From: Tianweitania aestuarii
GTDB taxonomy: Bacteria; Pseudomonadota; Alphaproteobacteria; Rhizobiales; Rhizobiaceae
Assembly (NCBI RefSeq): GCF_018457165.1
Contig: NZ_JAFMNX010000002.1
Location: forward strand, 372,001-436,000
Reading direction: 5' to 3'
Length of the DNA stretch: 64,000 nt
The notes below the pieces were generated by a model. It worked only from the letters and a program-made list of their open reading frames with translations, made no database searches and was not told the origin of the DNA. Within the stretch, counting starts at the first letter, position 1. The number at the start of each line of letters is the position of its first letter. A program made the translations under genes and the position numbers. This document shows, piece by piece, positions 9,401 to 18,778 of this stretch.

Positions 9401-9930
9401 TCGCGCGCTTCCCCGGAGTTGACACCCTGCTCGGGCCGGAAATGCGCTCGACCGGCGAAGTGATCGGCCTCGACCACGATTATGCGCTCGCCTTTGCCAA
9501 GGCGCAGCTCGGCGCCGGCGTCGATCTTCCCCGCTCGGGCACGCTGTTCGTGTCGGTGCGCGATGAAGACAAGGAGCGCGTGCTGCCGTCGGTAAAGAAG
9601 CTGGCCGATCTCGGCTTCAAGGTCTTGGCGACCGGCGGCACCTCGCGCTTCCTGCGCGACAACGGCGTGGAAGCCGAGAAGATCAACAAGGTTCTGGAAG
9701 GCCGTCCTCATGTCGAAGACGCCATCCGCAACCGCCAGGTGCAGATCGTCTTCAACACCACCGACGGCCAGAAGGCGATGTCCGACTCCAAGTCGCTGCG
9801 TCGCGCGACCCTTATGCAGAAAGTGCCGTATTACACGACACTCGCCGGCGCCGCAGCCGTTGCCGAAGCGATCGCGGCCCTCAAGGCTGGCAGCCTGGAA
9901 GTCCGTCCGCTGCAGGATTACTTCCGCTAA
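6448..9930 (+). CDS. carB: Carbamoyl-phosphate synthase large subunit
   Basis: CarB makes carbamoyl phosphate from bicarbonate, two ATP and ammonia supplied by CarA. The 1160-residue protein has the usual duplicated plan: pre-ATP-grasp plus ATP-grasp halves beginning with [19 protein letters not shown] (residues about 12-30) and again with [17 protein letters not shown] (near 620), an oligomerisation region between them, and a C-terminal MGS-like allosteric domain (FVSVRDEDK onward, about 1035-1160). It is somewhat longer than the E. coli protein (about 1070 residues) because of an insertion around residues 150-190, which I believe is usual in rhizobia. The ATG at 6448 is the first good start. 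A strong hairpin follows the stop. Confidence 0.98.
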   Translation: MPKRTDIKSILIIGAGPIVIGQACEFDYSGTQACKALKEEGYRIILVNSNPATIMTDPELADATYVEPITPEVVAKIIAKERPDALLPTMGGQTALNTALSLRRMGVLERYNVEMIGANAEAIDKAEDRSLFREAMAKIGLETPKSMLANASAAKDTDKDAHKARRAALKAGNGDDLDARLDALETEWNLGEGDRKQRYVSHAMGIAAQALDYVGLPAIIRPSFTMGGTGGGIAYNRAEFFEIVASGLDASPTTEVLIEESVLGWKEYEMEVVRDRADNCIIVCSIENLDPMGVHTGDSITVAPALTLTDKEYQMMRNASIAVLREIGVETGGSNVQFAVNPADGRLVVIEMNPRVSRSSALASKATGFPIAKVAAKLAVGYTMDELENDITGGATPASFEPSIDYVVTKIPRFAFEKFPGADNVLTTAMKSVGEVMAIGRTFQESLQKALRGLETGLTGLDEIEIPGLGIGEDRNAIRAALGTPTPDRLRMVAQAIRMGTSLEDVHEMCKIDPWFLEQIGGIIAMERRVREHGLPRDAKNLRKLKAMGFSDARLGSLVKSDGQAIQKIREKLDVHPVYKRIDTCAAEFAAPTAYMYSTYELPFAGQMADEARVSDRKKVVILGGGPNRIGQGIEFDYCCCHAAFALADAGYESIMINCNPETVSTDYDTSDRLYFEPLTDEDVLEILRTEQKAGTLHGVIVQFGGQTPLKLASALEQAGIPILGTSPDAIDLAEDRDRFQKLLHKLKLLQPKNGIAYSVEQARLIAGELGFPLVVRPSYVLGGRAMQIVYDDGQLQTYLLETVPGLVPEDIKQKYPNDKTGQINTLLGKNPLLFDTYLTDAIEVDVDALCDGKNVYVSGIMEHIEEAGIHSGDSACSLPVHSLSDEMVAELERQTAAMAKALNVGGLMNVQYAIKDGEIFVLEVNPRASRTVPFVAKTVGRPIAKIAARIMAGETLDDAFAHYGTKPNPHKLGHIAVKEAVFPFARFPGVDTLLGPEMRSTGEVIGLDHDYALAFAKAQLGAGVDLPRSGTLFVSVRDEDKERVLPSVKKLADLGFKVLATGGTSRFLRDNGVEAEKINKVLEGRPHVEDAIRNRQVQIVFNTTDGQKAMSDSKSLRRATLMQKVPYYTTLAGAAAVAEAIAALKAGSLEVRPLQDYFR

Positions 9931-9941
9931 GACATCGAACA

Positions 9942-9972
9942 CGAAGCGCGCCGGCCAAGCGGGCGCGCTTCG
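9942..9972. terminator. Bidirectional hairpin between carB and the DoxX-like gene
   Basis: An 11-bp perfect stem (CGAAGCGCGCC / GGCGCGCTTCG) lies between the convergent carB and DoxX-like genes. The T tract is short on both strands, so termination may be partly Rho-dependent. Confidence 0.65.
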
Positions 9973-9982
9973 TTCAATCCGA

Positions 9983-10381
9983 TCAGGCGAGATTCTTGAT
10001 CATGATTGACCCACCCGGCGCATAGGCCGCCGCCGGGCTACGGGCATAGTTCTGCGTTGCCCAAGACACCACAACCAGCACGAACAACACGGCCGCGATC
10101 GCGCCAACCGGCGAGCCGACAGCGAGATCCGCCATGCAGGCGAGCAGCGTGTGGTAGAAGAAGCCGGCATAAGCGAGTTGCGCCAGCGCGACCGGCCTGC
10201 GCACCCACACGGCGATGACGCCGAGCGCCTTCACCACCAACATCACATCGACGAGGTAGGTGGGAAAGCCCACCTTGGCATATTCGCCCGCCCAGAAGGC
10301 AGGATCGGTCGCGTAGCCATACACGCTATGCGCATAGAACGCCGTGATGACGACTGTGGCGAGGTAATAGACGTACTTCAT
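9983..10381 (-). CDS. DoxX-like membrane protein
   Basis: The start at 10381 follows AGGAGAGCAGG and gives 132 residues. Four hydrophobic segments (residues about 2-18, 40-60, 65-85 and 90-112) and motifs such as VVKALGVIAVW and LAYAGFFYHTLLA fit the DoxX-like family (PF13564). It is an inner-membrane protein of unknown biochemical role. It stands alone, convergent with carB and divergent from the DUF2945 gene. Confidence 0.75.
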   Translation of the reverse strand: MKYVYYLATVVITAFYAHSVYGYATDPAFWAGEYAKVGFPTYLVDVMLVVKALGVIAVWVRRPVALAQLAYAGFFYHTLLACMADLAVGSPVGAIAAVLFVLVVVSWATQNYARSPAAAYAPGGSIMIKNLA

Positions 10382-10583
10382 GCCCCCTGCTCTCCTCCGC
10401 TTGTGCTGCGCCGCCATCCCGAGCAGCACAGGATTTGTATTGCGTCTCGCACATTCCGCAAGGGAAGATTGCACGAAGAATACACAACCCATTCGAGTCA
10501 GGAGAGTCCGCCCTTACCCGCCACAACGGGAACTGCCGTCAGCCCTTCGCTGTTCAACCCGCACGAGCAAGGAGCACAAACGG

Positions 10584-10799
10584 ATGAGCAAGATCGCCAA
10601 GGGTACGAAGGTTGAATGGAACTGGGCCGGCAACACCGCCGAGGGCAAGGTGGAAGAAAGCTTCGAAAAGCCGGTGCAGCGCACGATCAAGGGCACCAAG
10701 GTCAAGCGCAATGCGTCAAAGGAGGAGCCGGCCTATCTCGTCAAACAGGAAGATGGCGACCGCGCGCTGAAAAGCGGCTCCGAACTTCACAAGGAGTAG
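10584..10799 (+). CDS. DUF2945 / HVA1-family small protein
   Basis: This 71-residue protein starts at an ATG preceded by AAGGAG. It is charged and soluble, with the sequence KGTKVEWNWAGNTAEGKV followed by VKRNASKEEPAYLVKQEDG and a C-terminal KSGSELHK. This matches the small DUF2945 domain (hypervirulence-associated protein, TUDOR-like fold). The molecular role in bacteria is unknown. A small hairpin with a T tract follows. Confidence 0.8.
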   Translation: MSKIAKGTKVEWNWAGNTAEGKVEESFEKPVQRTIKGTKVKRNASKEEPAYLVKQEDGDRALKSGSELHKE

Positions 10800-10842
10800 G
10801 ACGCGAGCCGCGGCTTAGTCGCGGCCCGCAGGTGTGCGGAAG

Positions 10843-10866
10843 CAGGCTGAACAGCCTGTTTTTATT
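10843..10866 (+). terminator. Terminator after the DUF2945 gene
   Basis: A short stem CAGGCT / AGCCTG with a GAAC loop is followed by TTTTTATT. The T tract overlaps the stop codon of the convergent transglycosylase gene (ends 10862). Confidence 0.65.
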
Positions 10867-11911
10867 CGGCAATCGCCAGGCTGTTCGAACCGGATGCCTG
10901 AGTGGCGTTTGCCATGCGCGCCGGCGAAGGGGATGCCGTCGGGTTGGAAACGCCTGGCAGGCTGTTGGCGACGATACGGGCGCCGCGGTCGAGTTCAGCC
11001 GCCTTCTGTTCGCCGCTCTCGATCACGGCCGTGCGCACCTTCGCGGCACTGCCGCCCTTCAGCCCGGCTTCTTCGAGAAGGCCGCGCTTCTTGGCATCAT
11101 AATAATAGCCGCGCGAGTAAAAGCGCACCGCCTGATCGTGATCGCCGCGCGCAGTAACATAAGCACCCTTCAGATATTTCACGGCATAGGTCAGATTGGT
11201 TTCGGCGTTGAGCAGGCCCGTGGCGCTGCCCTGATAGCCCATGCCCTTCGCCGTATCATGGCGGATCTGCATGAGACCCCAATACGGGCCGTTGCGCGCC
11301 TTAGGGTTGAACGTGCTTTCGCGCTTCACCACACGGCGAACGAGCGACACCGGCACTTCATAGAGATGCGCATAGCGCTCGATCAGCGTATCGAGTTCCG
11401 GGCTGCGTGCCGCAACCGTCTTCGTGGCGCTTGGTTCGAGCGATGCGACGACAACCGGCTTTTCGGTTGTCTCAGCCGGCGCAACGACGCTGGCAGCAAC
11501 GGCAACGGGCGCAGATGGTTTCTCGGCAACGAATGCCGCTGCCTGCGGCGTCGAGCCGGCATCCGTTCCGGCGGCCGCCGAAGCAACAGCCTGCTGCGCC
11601 GTGGCAGTCTCAGTCGTGTCAGCCTGCGCGACAGCCGTCTCCAGCGCAGCAACGCCGCCGCTTGATGGCGCCGGGCTGGCATAGGCAACAGCGGTGATCA
11701 GCGTACCCTGTTGCGTGGCGTCGCCGGCAGCTGTGTTGCGATCAACGGAAGCGATGTCCATCGCATCCGGCAAGGTGCCGGGTGCGGGGGTGGCGGCAGC
11801 AACGGGCGCAAGCGAGGCGCTCTGGTTGGTCGCGGTCGTGGAAGTGCATCCGGCGCTGGCCAGAAGGCCTCCGAGTCCGACAATGCATAAGCAGTTCGTG
11901 CTGGTCGGCAA
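10862..11911 (-). CDS. Lipoprotein lytic transglycosylase (SLT domain)
   Basis: The frame starts at a TTG (11909-11911) with AGGAGG upstream; no in-frame ATG precedes the signal sequence. The N-terminus is a lipoprotein signal with lipobox LASAGC (Cys22), so the enzyme should be membrane-anchored in the periplasm. Residues about 25-165 are an Ala/Pro/Thr-rich linker. The SLT domain follows, with catalytic Glu198 in KRESTFNPKARNGPYWGLMQI and the downstream AVKYLKGAYV block. It should cleave MurNAc-GlcNAc bonds to 1,6-anhydroMurNAc ends during wall turnover. It is probably monocistronic. Confidence 0.88.
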   Translation of the reverse strand: MPTSTNCLCIVGLGGLLASAGCTSTTATNQSASLAPVAAATPAPGTLPDAMDIASVDRNTAAGDATQQGTLITAVAYASPAPSSGGVAALETAVAQADTTETATAQQAVASAAAGTDAGSTPQAAAFVAEKPSAPVAVAASVVAPAETTEKPVVVASLEPSATKTVAARSPELDTLIERYAHLYEVPVSLVRRVVKRESTFNPKARNGPYWGLMQIRHDTAKGMGYQGSATGLLNAETNLTYAVKYLKGAYVTARGDHDQAVRFYSRGYYYDAKKRGLLEEAGLKGGSAAKVRTAVIESGEQKAAELDRGARIVANSLPGVSNPTASPSPARMANATQASGSNSLAIAE

Positions 11912-12376
11912 AGCCCCACCGCCTCCTGAAAGTTGAGTGCCCGATTTGCCCGTCCCAAGGCCTGCGTACAGGATGAAGCTTACGTGATCAACCAGGCTTT
12001 AGGCTTCGTTAATCTGCCGGCTGTTGCAGAAAGGCCATGTTCCACCTTTGTCCTGCAGAGGGCCTTCCGAAGTATCGAGCTATATCAACAGCTTACCGGA
12101 AGCGGATTTTTGCTTATCTTTTTTCTCCAGGCGCCCAGCCGATCCACCAAGCACCGGAGCCGCCAAACCGGGCCGCAAATCCTTAACGAGCAAGGCTTGG
12201 CCCTTAACGGATGATCTTGATCCGTATTTCTGATTCGCGTATATCCCGCTCTGGAATTTCGGCTGATCGGACCTCATGGCCCGCGCTGCGCGCGTTTTCT
12301 GACGTCAATCCCAAAATTTCGACCCCTGATCCGTGATTTACGGATTGATGAAAACCGCAGACGACAGGAAGTTACA
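11912..12376. other. Intergenic region upstream of csp and the transglycosylase
   Basis: This 465-bp divergent gap contains no gene I can support; a 93-codon plus-strand frame at 11933-12214 lacks a ribosome site and recognisable features. The right part holds the csp promoter and a long csp leader. Composition is less GC-rich than in the flanking genes. Confidence 0.6.
12217..12245 (+). promoter_or_regulatory. csp promoter with long 5' leader
   Basis: TTGATC (12217-12222), exactly 17 bp, then TATATC (12240-12245) is a good sigma70 match. It implies a leader of about 125 nt, the length usual for cold-shock genes whose leader acts as a thermosensor. A small hairpin ATCCGT / ACGGAT (12329-12345) lies 30 bp before the start codon. 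Confidence 0.65.
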
Positions 12377-12589
12377 ATGCCGACAGGAACCGTGAAGTGG
12401 TTCAACACCACGAAGGGTTTTGGTTTCATTCAGCCCGATACGGGCGGCCAGGACGTGTTCGTTCACATCTCCGCCGTTGAGCGTTCGGGCATGACCTCGC
12501 TTAACGAAGGTGACAAGGTCAACTTCGAGGTTGCCCAGGACCGCCGCACCGGCAAGTCCGCAGCGCAGAACCTTTCCAAGGCCGGCTAA
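12377..12589 (+). CDS. cspA: Cold-shock protein, CspA family
   Basis: This 70-residue protein is a complete cold-shock domain. It carries both RNA-binding motifs: RNP1 as KGFGFI (residues 14-19) and RNP2 as VFVHI (30-34). It binds single-stranded RNA/DNA and acts as an RNA chaperone in the cytoplasm. Bacteria usually carry several paralogues, so which one is cold-induced cannot be told; the long leader suggests post-transcriptional control here. Confidence 0.95.
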   Translation: MPTGTVKWFNTTKGFGFIQPDTGGQDVFVHISAVERSGMTSLNEGDKVNFEVAQDRRTGKSAAQNLSKAG

Positions 12590-12666
12590 TCGGTCCGCAT
12601 CCCTCCTGGGATGCGACAGGGTCCGGCTTCCTGCGCAGGCAGAAACAATCGGGTCTTGATTTGAAG

Positions 12667-12694
12667 GGCGGGGTTCTTCCCCGCCTTTTGTTTG
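12667..12694 (+). terminator. Terminator after csp
   Basis: Stem GGCGGGG / CCCCGCC with loop TTCTT is followed by TTTTGTTTG. Confidence 0.85.
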
Positions 12695-12906
12695 TCCGCC
12701 GCACACTTACAAGCTCGCCGGACCTCCCCGCTCCCAAGTTCGTGATCGAACAGGCAGGCGAGCCTGCCCGCCCCCATCTTGATTTTTGCCGCCATCTCGC
12801 CCAATTGGCGGGTGTAGCGACCGGGCCCCTCTGGCGATCTGCGCATGAAGCGCAATCGTGATGTCGGAGCTGCACCAATGTTCAATTGGCAGATGGTCCG
12901 GTAATC
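12695..12906. other. Gap before the TerC gene
   Basis: Together with the csp terminator this makes a 317-bp gene-free gap. It contains a small hairpin (GGCAGG CGAG CCTGCC, around 12752-12767) and otherwise nothing I can name. I looked for the yybP-ykoY manganese riboswitch known upstream of E. coli alx but could not recognise its conserved core. Confidence 0.4.
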
Positions 12907-13926
12907 ATGGATACGCTTCTCAGCGCCCTCACGGGCGATTTTCTCGGTACTCCGATCTATTTCTGGGTGGCGTTCATCGCCATCGTAATCGGGCTTTTGG
13001 TGTTCGATCTCGGCGTCCTCCACAAGGAGGAGAAAGAGATCTCGGCCAAGGAAAGCCTGACGCTTTATGCCGGCTATGTGCTGGTCGCGGTCGCCTTCGG
13101 CGGCTGGATCTGGTGGTCGCGCGGCTCACAGGCGGGCCTTGAATTCTACACCGGCTACTTGATCGAGCAGAGCCTGGCGATGGACAACATGTTCGTCATC
13201 GCCACCATCTTCGGCTTCCTGGCGATCCCGCGCATTTACCAGCACCGCGTCCTGTTCTGGGGCATTCTTGGCGTCATTCTGTTCCGCGCCGTGATGATCG
13301 GCATCGGCGCCGCCCTCGTGCATTCCTTCAGCTGGATCCTCGTTTTCTTCGGCGCCTTCCTCATCTTCACCGGCATCAAGATGTTCTCGCATCAGGATGA
13401 AGAACCGGATCTCGAGAAGAACGCGATCTTCCGCTTCCTGCAGAAGCACTTCCGCATCACCAAGAAGCTGGACGGCTCCAACTTCACGGTGCGCCAGCCC
13501 GACACGAAGACCGGCAAGCTCGCGCTCTACCTGACCCCGCTCGGCGTGGCGCTGATAATGGTGGAAACGGTCGACCTGATCTTTGCGGTGGATTCGGTGC
13601 CGGCGGTGTTTGCCGTCACGCAGGACACGTTCATCGTCTACACCTCCAATATCTTCGCGATCCTCGGCCTGCGCGCCCTTTATTTCGCCCTCGCAGCCGC
13701 GATGAACCGCTTCCGTTATCTGCAGACCTCGCTTGCGATCGTGCTCGTGCTGATCGGCATCAAGGTCGCGCTGGTGCCCTTCGGCATCCATGTGGATACG
13801 ATGCTGTCGCTTCTCGGCACGATCGGCATCCTGGCCGCCGGCATCTTCTATTCCTTGTGGAAGACCCGCAACGAGCCGGATGTCAGCGCCCAGGAAGACC
13901 CGACACAGGGTCAGCTCGAGCCCTGA
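12907..13926 (+). CDS. TerC/Alx family integral membrane protein
   Basis: The ATG at 12907 gives 339 residues with about nine transmembrane helices. Conserved TerC blocks are visible: FWVAFIAIVIGLLVFDLGVLHK near the N-terminus, SLAMDNMFVIATIFGFL, and VETVDLIFAVDSVPAVFAVTQDTFIVYTSNIFAILGLRALYF. The membrane-embedded Asp residues in these blocks fit the manganese/metal export role proposed for E. coli Alx and other TerC proteins. It sits in the inner membrane. The gene ends three bases before the convergent GST stop. Confidence 0.9.
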   Translation: MDTLLSALTGDFLGTPIYFWVAFIAIVIGLLVFDLGVLHKEEKEISAKESLTLYAGYVLVAVAFGGWIWWSRGSQAGLEFYTGYLIEQSLAMDNMFVIATIFGFLAIPRIYQHRVLFWGILGVILFRAVMIGIGAALVHSFSWILVFFGAFLIFTGIKMFSHQDEEPDLEKNAIFRFLQKHFRITKKLDGSNFTVRQPDTKTGKLALYLTPLGVALIMVETVDLIFAVDSVPAVFAVTQDTFIVYTSNIFAILGLRALYFALAAAMNRFRYLQTSLAIVLVLIGIKVALVPFGIHVDTMLSLLGTIGILAAGIFYSLWKTRNEPDVSAQEDPTQGQLEP

Positions 13927-13929
13927 TAA

Positions 13930-14544
13930 TCAGGCGCCGAGCCAGTCCATCGGCACATGGCCGGTATCCGCACGGACCCGGCCGAGCCAGTCTTCCACAT
14001 GGGGAAACTGGCGCATTTCAAAGCCGGCAATCGCCGCATCCTGCGTGTAAGCAAACAAAGCAATGTCGGCGACCGTCAGCCAATCGCCGACAAGAAACGG
14101 CGTTTGCGCAAGCTGCGTGTCCATGACCTGGAGCGCCTTGTTACCGCCGAGAAGCGTCGCCGCCATCTTCTCCGGCGTCGCTTCCCCTGCCCGCTCGGGA
14201 TAGATCGTCAGCGCCCGGCGCACAGCGATAAAGGGCTCATGGCTGTATTGTTCGAAGAACAGCCATTGATAGGTCAGCGCCCGCTGATAGGCATCCTCGG
14301 GAACGAACCGCGTGCCCTCGCCGAGATAAAGCAGCATCGCATTGGATTCGGCGAGCAACTGCCCATCATCCAGTTCCAGCAACGGCACCTTGCCGTTCGG
14401 GTTCTTGGCGAGAAATCCGGCTGTGCGCGTTTCGCCGTTCACAGAACTGACGGTGACATGCCGGAAAGGTCGCCCGAGCTTGCCCAGAAGAAGCCGCGGC
14501 TTGTAGCAGTTGCCGCTGTCGGGTTGGCTGTAAAGGGTCAGCAT
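13930..14544 (-). CDS. Glutathione S-transferase
   Basis: The start at 14544 (GCGAGG upstream) gives 204 residues. The thioredoxin-like N-domain reads LTLYSQPDSGNCYKPRLLL, with the glutathione-binding NGKVPLLELDDG and the AESNAMLLYL (Glu-Ser) block. The C-terminal helical domain carries GDWLTVADIALFAYT, the N-capping motif of GSTs. The protein should be cytosolic and conjugate or reduce electrophiles with glutathione; the substrate is unknown. Upstream at 14623 lies the EAL pair, transcribed in the same direction 78 bp away, so cotranscription is possible. Confidence 0.9.
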   Translation of the reverse strand: MLTLYSQPDSGNCYKPRLLLGKLGRPFRHVTVSSVNGETRTAGFLAKNPNGKVPLLELDDGQLLAESNAMLLYLGEGTRFVPEDAYQRALTYQWLFFEQYSHEPFIAVRRALTIYPERAGEATPEKMAATLLGGNKALQVMDTQLAQTPFLVGDWLTVADIALFAYTQDAAIAGFEMRQFPHVEDWLGRVRADTGHVPMDWLGA

Positions 14545-14622
14545 ATCGGCATCCTCGCTGGAGATCGGCGGCATCTTGCCTGCCGATCGTGATTCCACCA
14601 GCGAGAAGCTGTGATCGATCGA

Positions 14623-15492
14623 TCAGCGCTGCTGATCGATCCGGCGACGGTCGGACAAACGCACGACATTGCCTTGCGGCGTGCCGAGTGAAGCGCGCTC
14701 GATCGGCTCGGTCGGAAACAGCGCGCCGGCCAAAGCAGGCGCTGCGAGCAACGGCCCCTGAACCAGCATGGCATCGGCATCGATGGCCGCATTCAGCTGG
14801 TCCACCGTTTCGATGCCGTCAACCAGCACATTCGCGCCAGACTGGCGGAAGCCCGCAAACAGCGGTCCAAGCAGCTTGCTCGCCCGCGGCACGCTGGTCA
14901 CGCGGCGAAACCACGGCCCGTCGACCTTGACGATGTTCGGCTCGACGCAGGCCACCTGTTCCAGCGAGGGAAAGCCCGCCGCAAAATCGTCCACACCCAG
15001 CGAAAAGCCGTGCAAGCGGATCGCAGTGGCCAAGCGCACCAGCACGCTTCTTTCCAGCTTTTCGGTTTCCGCGATGCTGCAAACCAGCAGCTGCGGATCC
15101 ATGCCGACTTCGGCAACCTTGGCGGACAGGAGGTCGAGCTCGGACAGGATGCGTGCCGGATCAAGCGCATGACGCGCGTCGATCGAGCAAAACAGGCTCA
15201 TTCCGTCGACGCCGATATTGGGATGGTTGTCGATATGCAGCGCGCGGCACAGCGCTTCGAAGAACGGCACTTCCGCCGCGGTCAGCGTTTCAGCCAGAAC
15301 GGTCGGCGCAACCGGCAAGCCTTCGCGCAAGGGCCGCAACCGCGCTTCGACGCCCCACGGCGTGAGGGCCGATGCGTCTGCCGTGAAGATCGGCTGAAAC
15401 ACCGATTTCAGGCGAAAGCTGCCGAACACGGCGGTTGCGATGCCAATCTCATCGAGAATGATCGCGTTGTCGATCCGCGCCTGGTCAATCAT
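14623..15492 (-). CDS. Degenerate EAL-domain protein
   Basis: This 289-residue protein is a standalone EAL domain whose key residues are eroded. The signature is VEARLRP instead of EALLRP. The metal-binding Asn site reads LFCSIDA rather than LFVNFDP, the Glu of the EMTE-type motif is replaced in CSIAET, and the EGVE motif reads VDGIET. The DDF and VKVD blocks and the QG dipeptide remain. It is therefore unlikely to hydrolyse cyclic-di-GMP and may be a ligand sensor or protein-interaction partner. Its start overlaps the stop of the upstream intact EAL gene by four bases (ATGA, 15489-15492), so the two should be translationally coupled. Both share the GSY/FxLxSxFQPIF entry motif. Confidence 0.85.
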   Translation of the reverse strand: MIDQARIDNAIILDEIGIATAVFGSFRLKSVFQPIFTADASALTPWGVEARLRPLREGLPVAPTVLAETLTAAEVPFFEALCRALHIDNHPNIGVDGMSLFCSIDARHALDPARILSELDLLSAKVAEVGMDPQLLVCSIAETEKLERSVLVRLATAIRLHGFSLGVDDFAAGFPSLEQVACVEPNIVKVDGPWFRRVTSVPRASKLLGPLFAGFRQSGANVLVDGIETVDQLNAAIDADAMLVQGPLLAAPALAGALFPTEPIERASLGTPQGNVVRLSDRRRIDQQR

Positions 15493-16445
15493 CGCATTAC
15501 CTGTCTACGTCCGAAGGTGCGGCTTCGTTTCAGCTGCACGCCCTCGCTGCGCTGCGCACCTGGCAAAGCCCGTGCCGCCGTCCACTCGCTCGGCAGCATC
15601 TGCGCCAGCGAAAGCGGAATGGCGGGATCAAAGCCTCGCGGGGTGCCCTGCCCCGACAGGGTGAAGCTCGTGAAGTTCATCAAGGCAAGCTGCGGCCGCG
15701 CAAGCAGATAGCCCTGCACCATCGGCGCGCCGGCATGTTGGGCAAGCTCCATCTGCCAGCCTTCTTCGACACCCTCGATCACCGTTTCGATGCCGTTCTG
15801 GCTGAAGCTCGCGACCACCATCTTCAGCAAGGCCATTCCCGCGCCCGATGCCATCATCTGGTTGATCCATGCGGCATCGAATTTGACGATGTCGGGCTTC
15901 AGCTGCTCGACGCGCCGCAGATCCGAATCGCCAGAACCATAATCGTCCACGGCGATCCGGAAGCCTTCGGCACGCAGCGCTTCCACGAAACCGAACAGCA
16001 CCGGCTCGCAAGTCGATACCTGCTCGGTCATCTCGCACACGATGCGCGAGGGCTCGAGATCGGCGACCTTGAGCACAGCGAGCATGTCACGCAGCGCGCC
16101 GTCGGCCAGTTCACGATCCTGGAACTGAGAGGGATCGAAATTGACGAACAGCGTGGCCGACTTGTCCAGACATTTTCCGGCGTTCAGCAGGTGAAGCGTG
16201 CGGGTCAGCGTTTCCACCGCAAACCGATCGGCTGCGGGAACCTGGCGGAAGAACTGGCTGGGCGACACGGCCGTCGTGCCATGCACAGGCCGAAGCAAAG
16301 CTTCAAACGCGACGAGCGAGAGCCTGCCCTCTTCCAATGAAAAGATAGGCTGAAACGCCGACTGCAGGACATAACTGCCCCACACGGCCGTATGGATACC
16401 ATCTTCGCCCTGCGCGATTTCCGCCCGGCTGAAATTCCGCGTCAT
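15489..16445 (-). CDS. EAL-domain cyclic-di-GMP phosphodiesterase
   Basis: This single-domain EAL protein has about 318 residues from the ATG at 16445; a GTG at 16466 would add seven. All catalytic blocks look intact: FEALLRP, LFVNFDPSQF, CEMTEQ, VDDYGSG, IVKFDAAW, IEGVEE and VQGYLLARP. It should hydrolyse cyclic-di-GMP to pGpG in the cytoplasm, favouring motility over biofilm. No GGDEF, PAS or membrane segment is attached, so input must come from another protein, possibly its degenerate neighbour. A perfect 14-bp palindrome lies 61 bp upstream of the start. Confidence 0.9.
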   Translation of the reverse strand: MTRNFSRAEIAQGEDGIHTAVWGSYVLQSAFQPIFSLEEGRLSLVAFEALLRPVHGTTAVSPSQFFRQVPAADRFAVETLTRTLHLLNAGKCLDKSATLFVNFDPSQFQDRELADGALRDMLAVLKVADLEPSRIVCEMTEQVSTCEPVLFGFVEALRAEGFRIAVDDYGSGDSDLRRVEQLKPDIVKFDAAWINQMMASGAGMALLKMVVASFSQNGIETVIEGVEEGWQMELAQHAGAPMVQGYLLARPQLALMNFTSFTLSGQGTPRGFDPAIPLSLAQMLPSEWTAARALPGAQRSEGVQLKRSRTFGRRQVMR

Positions 16446-16506
16446 ACTCGATCCACTCGGGGACACAGGTCGATAATTCGTGAAACATGACAGCGAAGCT
16501 TTTATT

Positions 16507-16520
16507 GCTCGTTAACGAGC
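16507..16520. promoter_or_regulatory. Perfect 14-bp palindrome in EAL/aatA divergent region
   Basis: GCTCGTTAACGAGC is a perfect palindrome placed between the divergent EAL and aspartate aminotransferase genes. It suits a dimeric repressor or activator. It includes GTTAAC, also a CtrA half-site, but no second half-site is at the right distance. Confidence 0.45.
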
Positions 16521-16624
16521 GGAATCTTCCGCAACGTCTCTCTCTTCGGCAACGACACCTTGAACTCGCCGCCATGATGGGGTTTAGGTCGCGTCGCGGC
16601 TTGCAATCGCCGCTTTTTCCTTGA

Positions 16625-17839
<1,215 letters not shown>

Positions 17840-17861
17840 GCGCCAAGCGCAGGGATCAAAG

Positions 17862-17892
17862 AAAAAGCCCGGTTTGAACCGGGCTTTTTTGT
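17862..17892. terminator. Terminator between aatA and the DUF533 gene
   Basis: A perfect stem AGCCCGGTT / AACCGGGCT is flanked by an A run on the left and T6 on the right, so it can stop transcription from both sides. The convergent DUF533 gene ends at 17900. Confidence 0.9.
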
Positions 17893-17899
17893 TGGGCGC

Positions 17900-18700
17900 T
17901 TAGTCGGCCGTTTTTGCAGCCGACACCGTCTGCTCGATATGATCCACCAGCGCATCCGGCAGCTGAAGCCGGCCGGCAAGCAGATCGAGATAACCGCGCT
18001 CGGCACGCGTTTCCGGATCGATCGTCAGGCGCGACGCCGTGTAAAGCTCGACCTTCTGTTCCTCGGTCACGGCACTCGCCACAAGCGCATCGACGTCGAC
18101 GGGCTTGGCGAGTTCCTCGTTGACGAACTGCTCCATCTCCGAATCCACACCCGCTTCACCGAGGCGGCCCGAGATCTTCTGGCGCTCTTCGGCATCGATA
18201 TGACCATCGGCGCGTGCCGCAGCGATCATCGCCCGCACCAGAACCAGCGAGAACGCATCCTCGCCCTGTGGATGGCGCGAAGGATGAAAGCCGGTATCTT
18301 CCGGCGGCGGCAAAAGCTCGGTGGAAGCGGCCGCCGTGTTGGCGCCGGCACCCGCGTTCGCACCAGCCGGGCTGGTCTGGTTCTGCTGGTAGTTCTGATA
18401 GGCCTTGTAAGCGAGACCGGCGATGGCCGCGAGGCCGCCGATCTTCAACGCCGAGCCACCGAGGCTGCGGCCGCTCTTGGTGCCAAGCAGCATGCCGGCG
18501 AGCGCCGTGGTCTTGCCCGGATTGTTCTTGGCATATTGCAGCACCTGGTCGGCGCGGTCGCGCAGCGAACCGCCTGCCGCCCCACCCGTCAAGCCACCAA
18601 GGCCGCCGAGCCCGCCGAGGCCGCCACCAGCTCCGCCGCTGGCACCACCTTGCCGCTGGCTACCGAGAAACTGATCGAGCAATTGCTTAGGGTCGAACAT
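17900..18700 (-). CDS. TerB-like / DUF533 family protein
   Basis: The ATG at 18700, preceded by GGAG, gives 266 residues. The N-terminus is amphipathic, followed by a Gly/Ala-rich stretch (residues about 18-45) and a hydrophobic segment near 70-95 (TALAGMLLG, GGLAAIAGLAYKAYQNYQQN). The C-terminal half (about 140-260) is the acidic-helix TerB-like domain with RAMIAAARADGHIDAEERQKI. This matches the YebE/DUF533 inner-membrane family. Despite the tellurite label, its function is not established. Confidence 0.82.
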   Translation of the reverse strand: MFDPKQLLDQFLGSQRQGGASGGAGGGLGGLGGLGGLTGGAAGGSLRDRADQVLQYAKNNPGKTTALAGMLLGTKSGRSLGGSALKIGGLAAIAGLAYKAYQNYQQNQTSPAGANAGAGANTAAASTELLPPPEDTGFHPSRHPQGEDAFSLVLVRAMIAAARADGHIDAEERQKISGRLGEAGVDSEMEQFVNEELAKPVDVDALVASAVTEEQKVELYTASRLTIDPETRAERGYLDLLAGRLQLPDALVDHIEQTVSAAKTAD

Positions 18701-18778
18701 CGAGGGCTCCTGTCTGTTTGAGCGGCGGGATGCCGGCCAAGCGGAGGTAAGAACCATCGCGTGAAATACAAGGAAGCC

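Noticed and set aside
11933-12214. 93-codon plus-strand frame before csp
   Set aside because: No ribosome site, low-quality composition, and it ends just before the csp promoter.
10862-12376. Possible mobile element or prophage remnant around the transglycosylase and muramidase
   Set aside because: No integrase, transposase, terminal repeats or att-like duplications are visible anywhere in the window.
12695-12906. Possible yybP-ykoY riboswitch before the TerC gene
   Set aside because: TerC/Alx genes sometimes carry this manganese riboswitch, but I could not find its conserved core in the leader.
13930-16466. Defence or signalling island (GST plus EAL proteins)
   Set aside because: No nucleases, toxins, helicases or foreign composition; the genes look like normal accessory metabolism and signalling.
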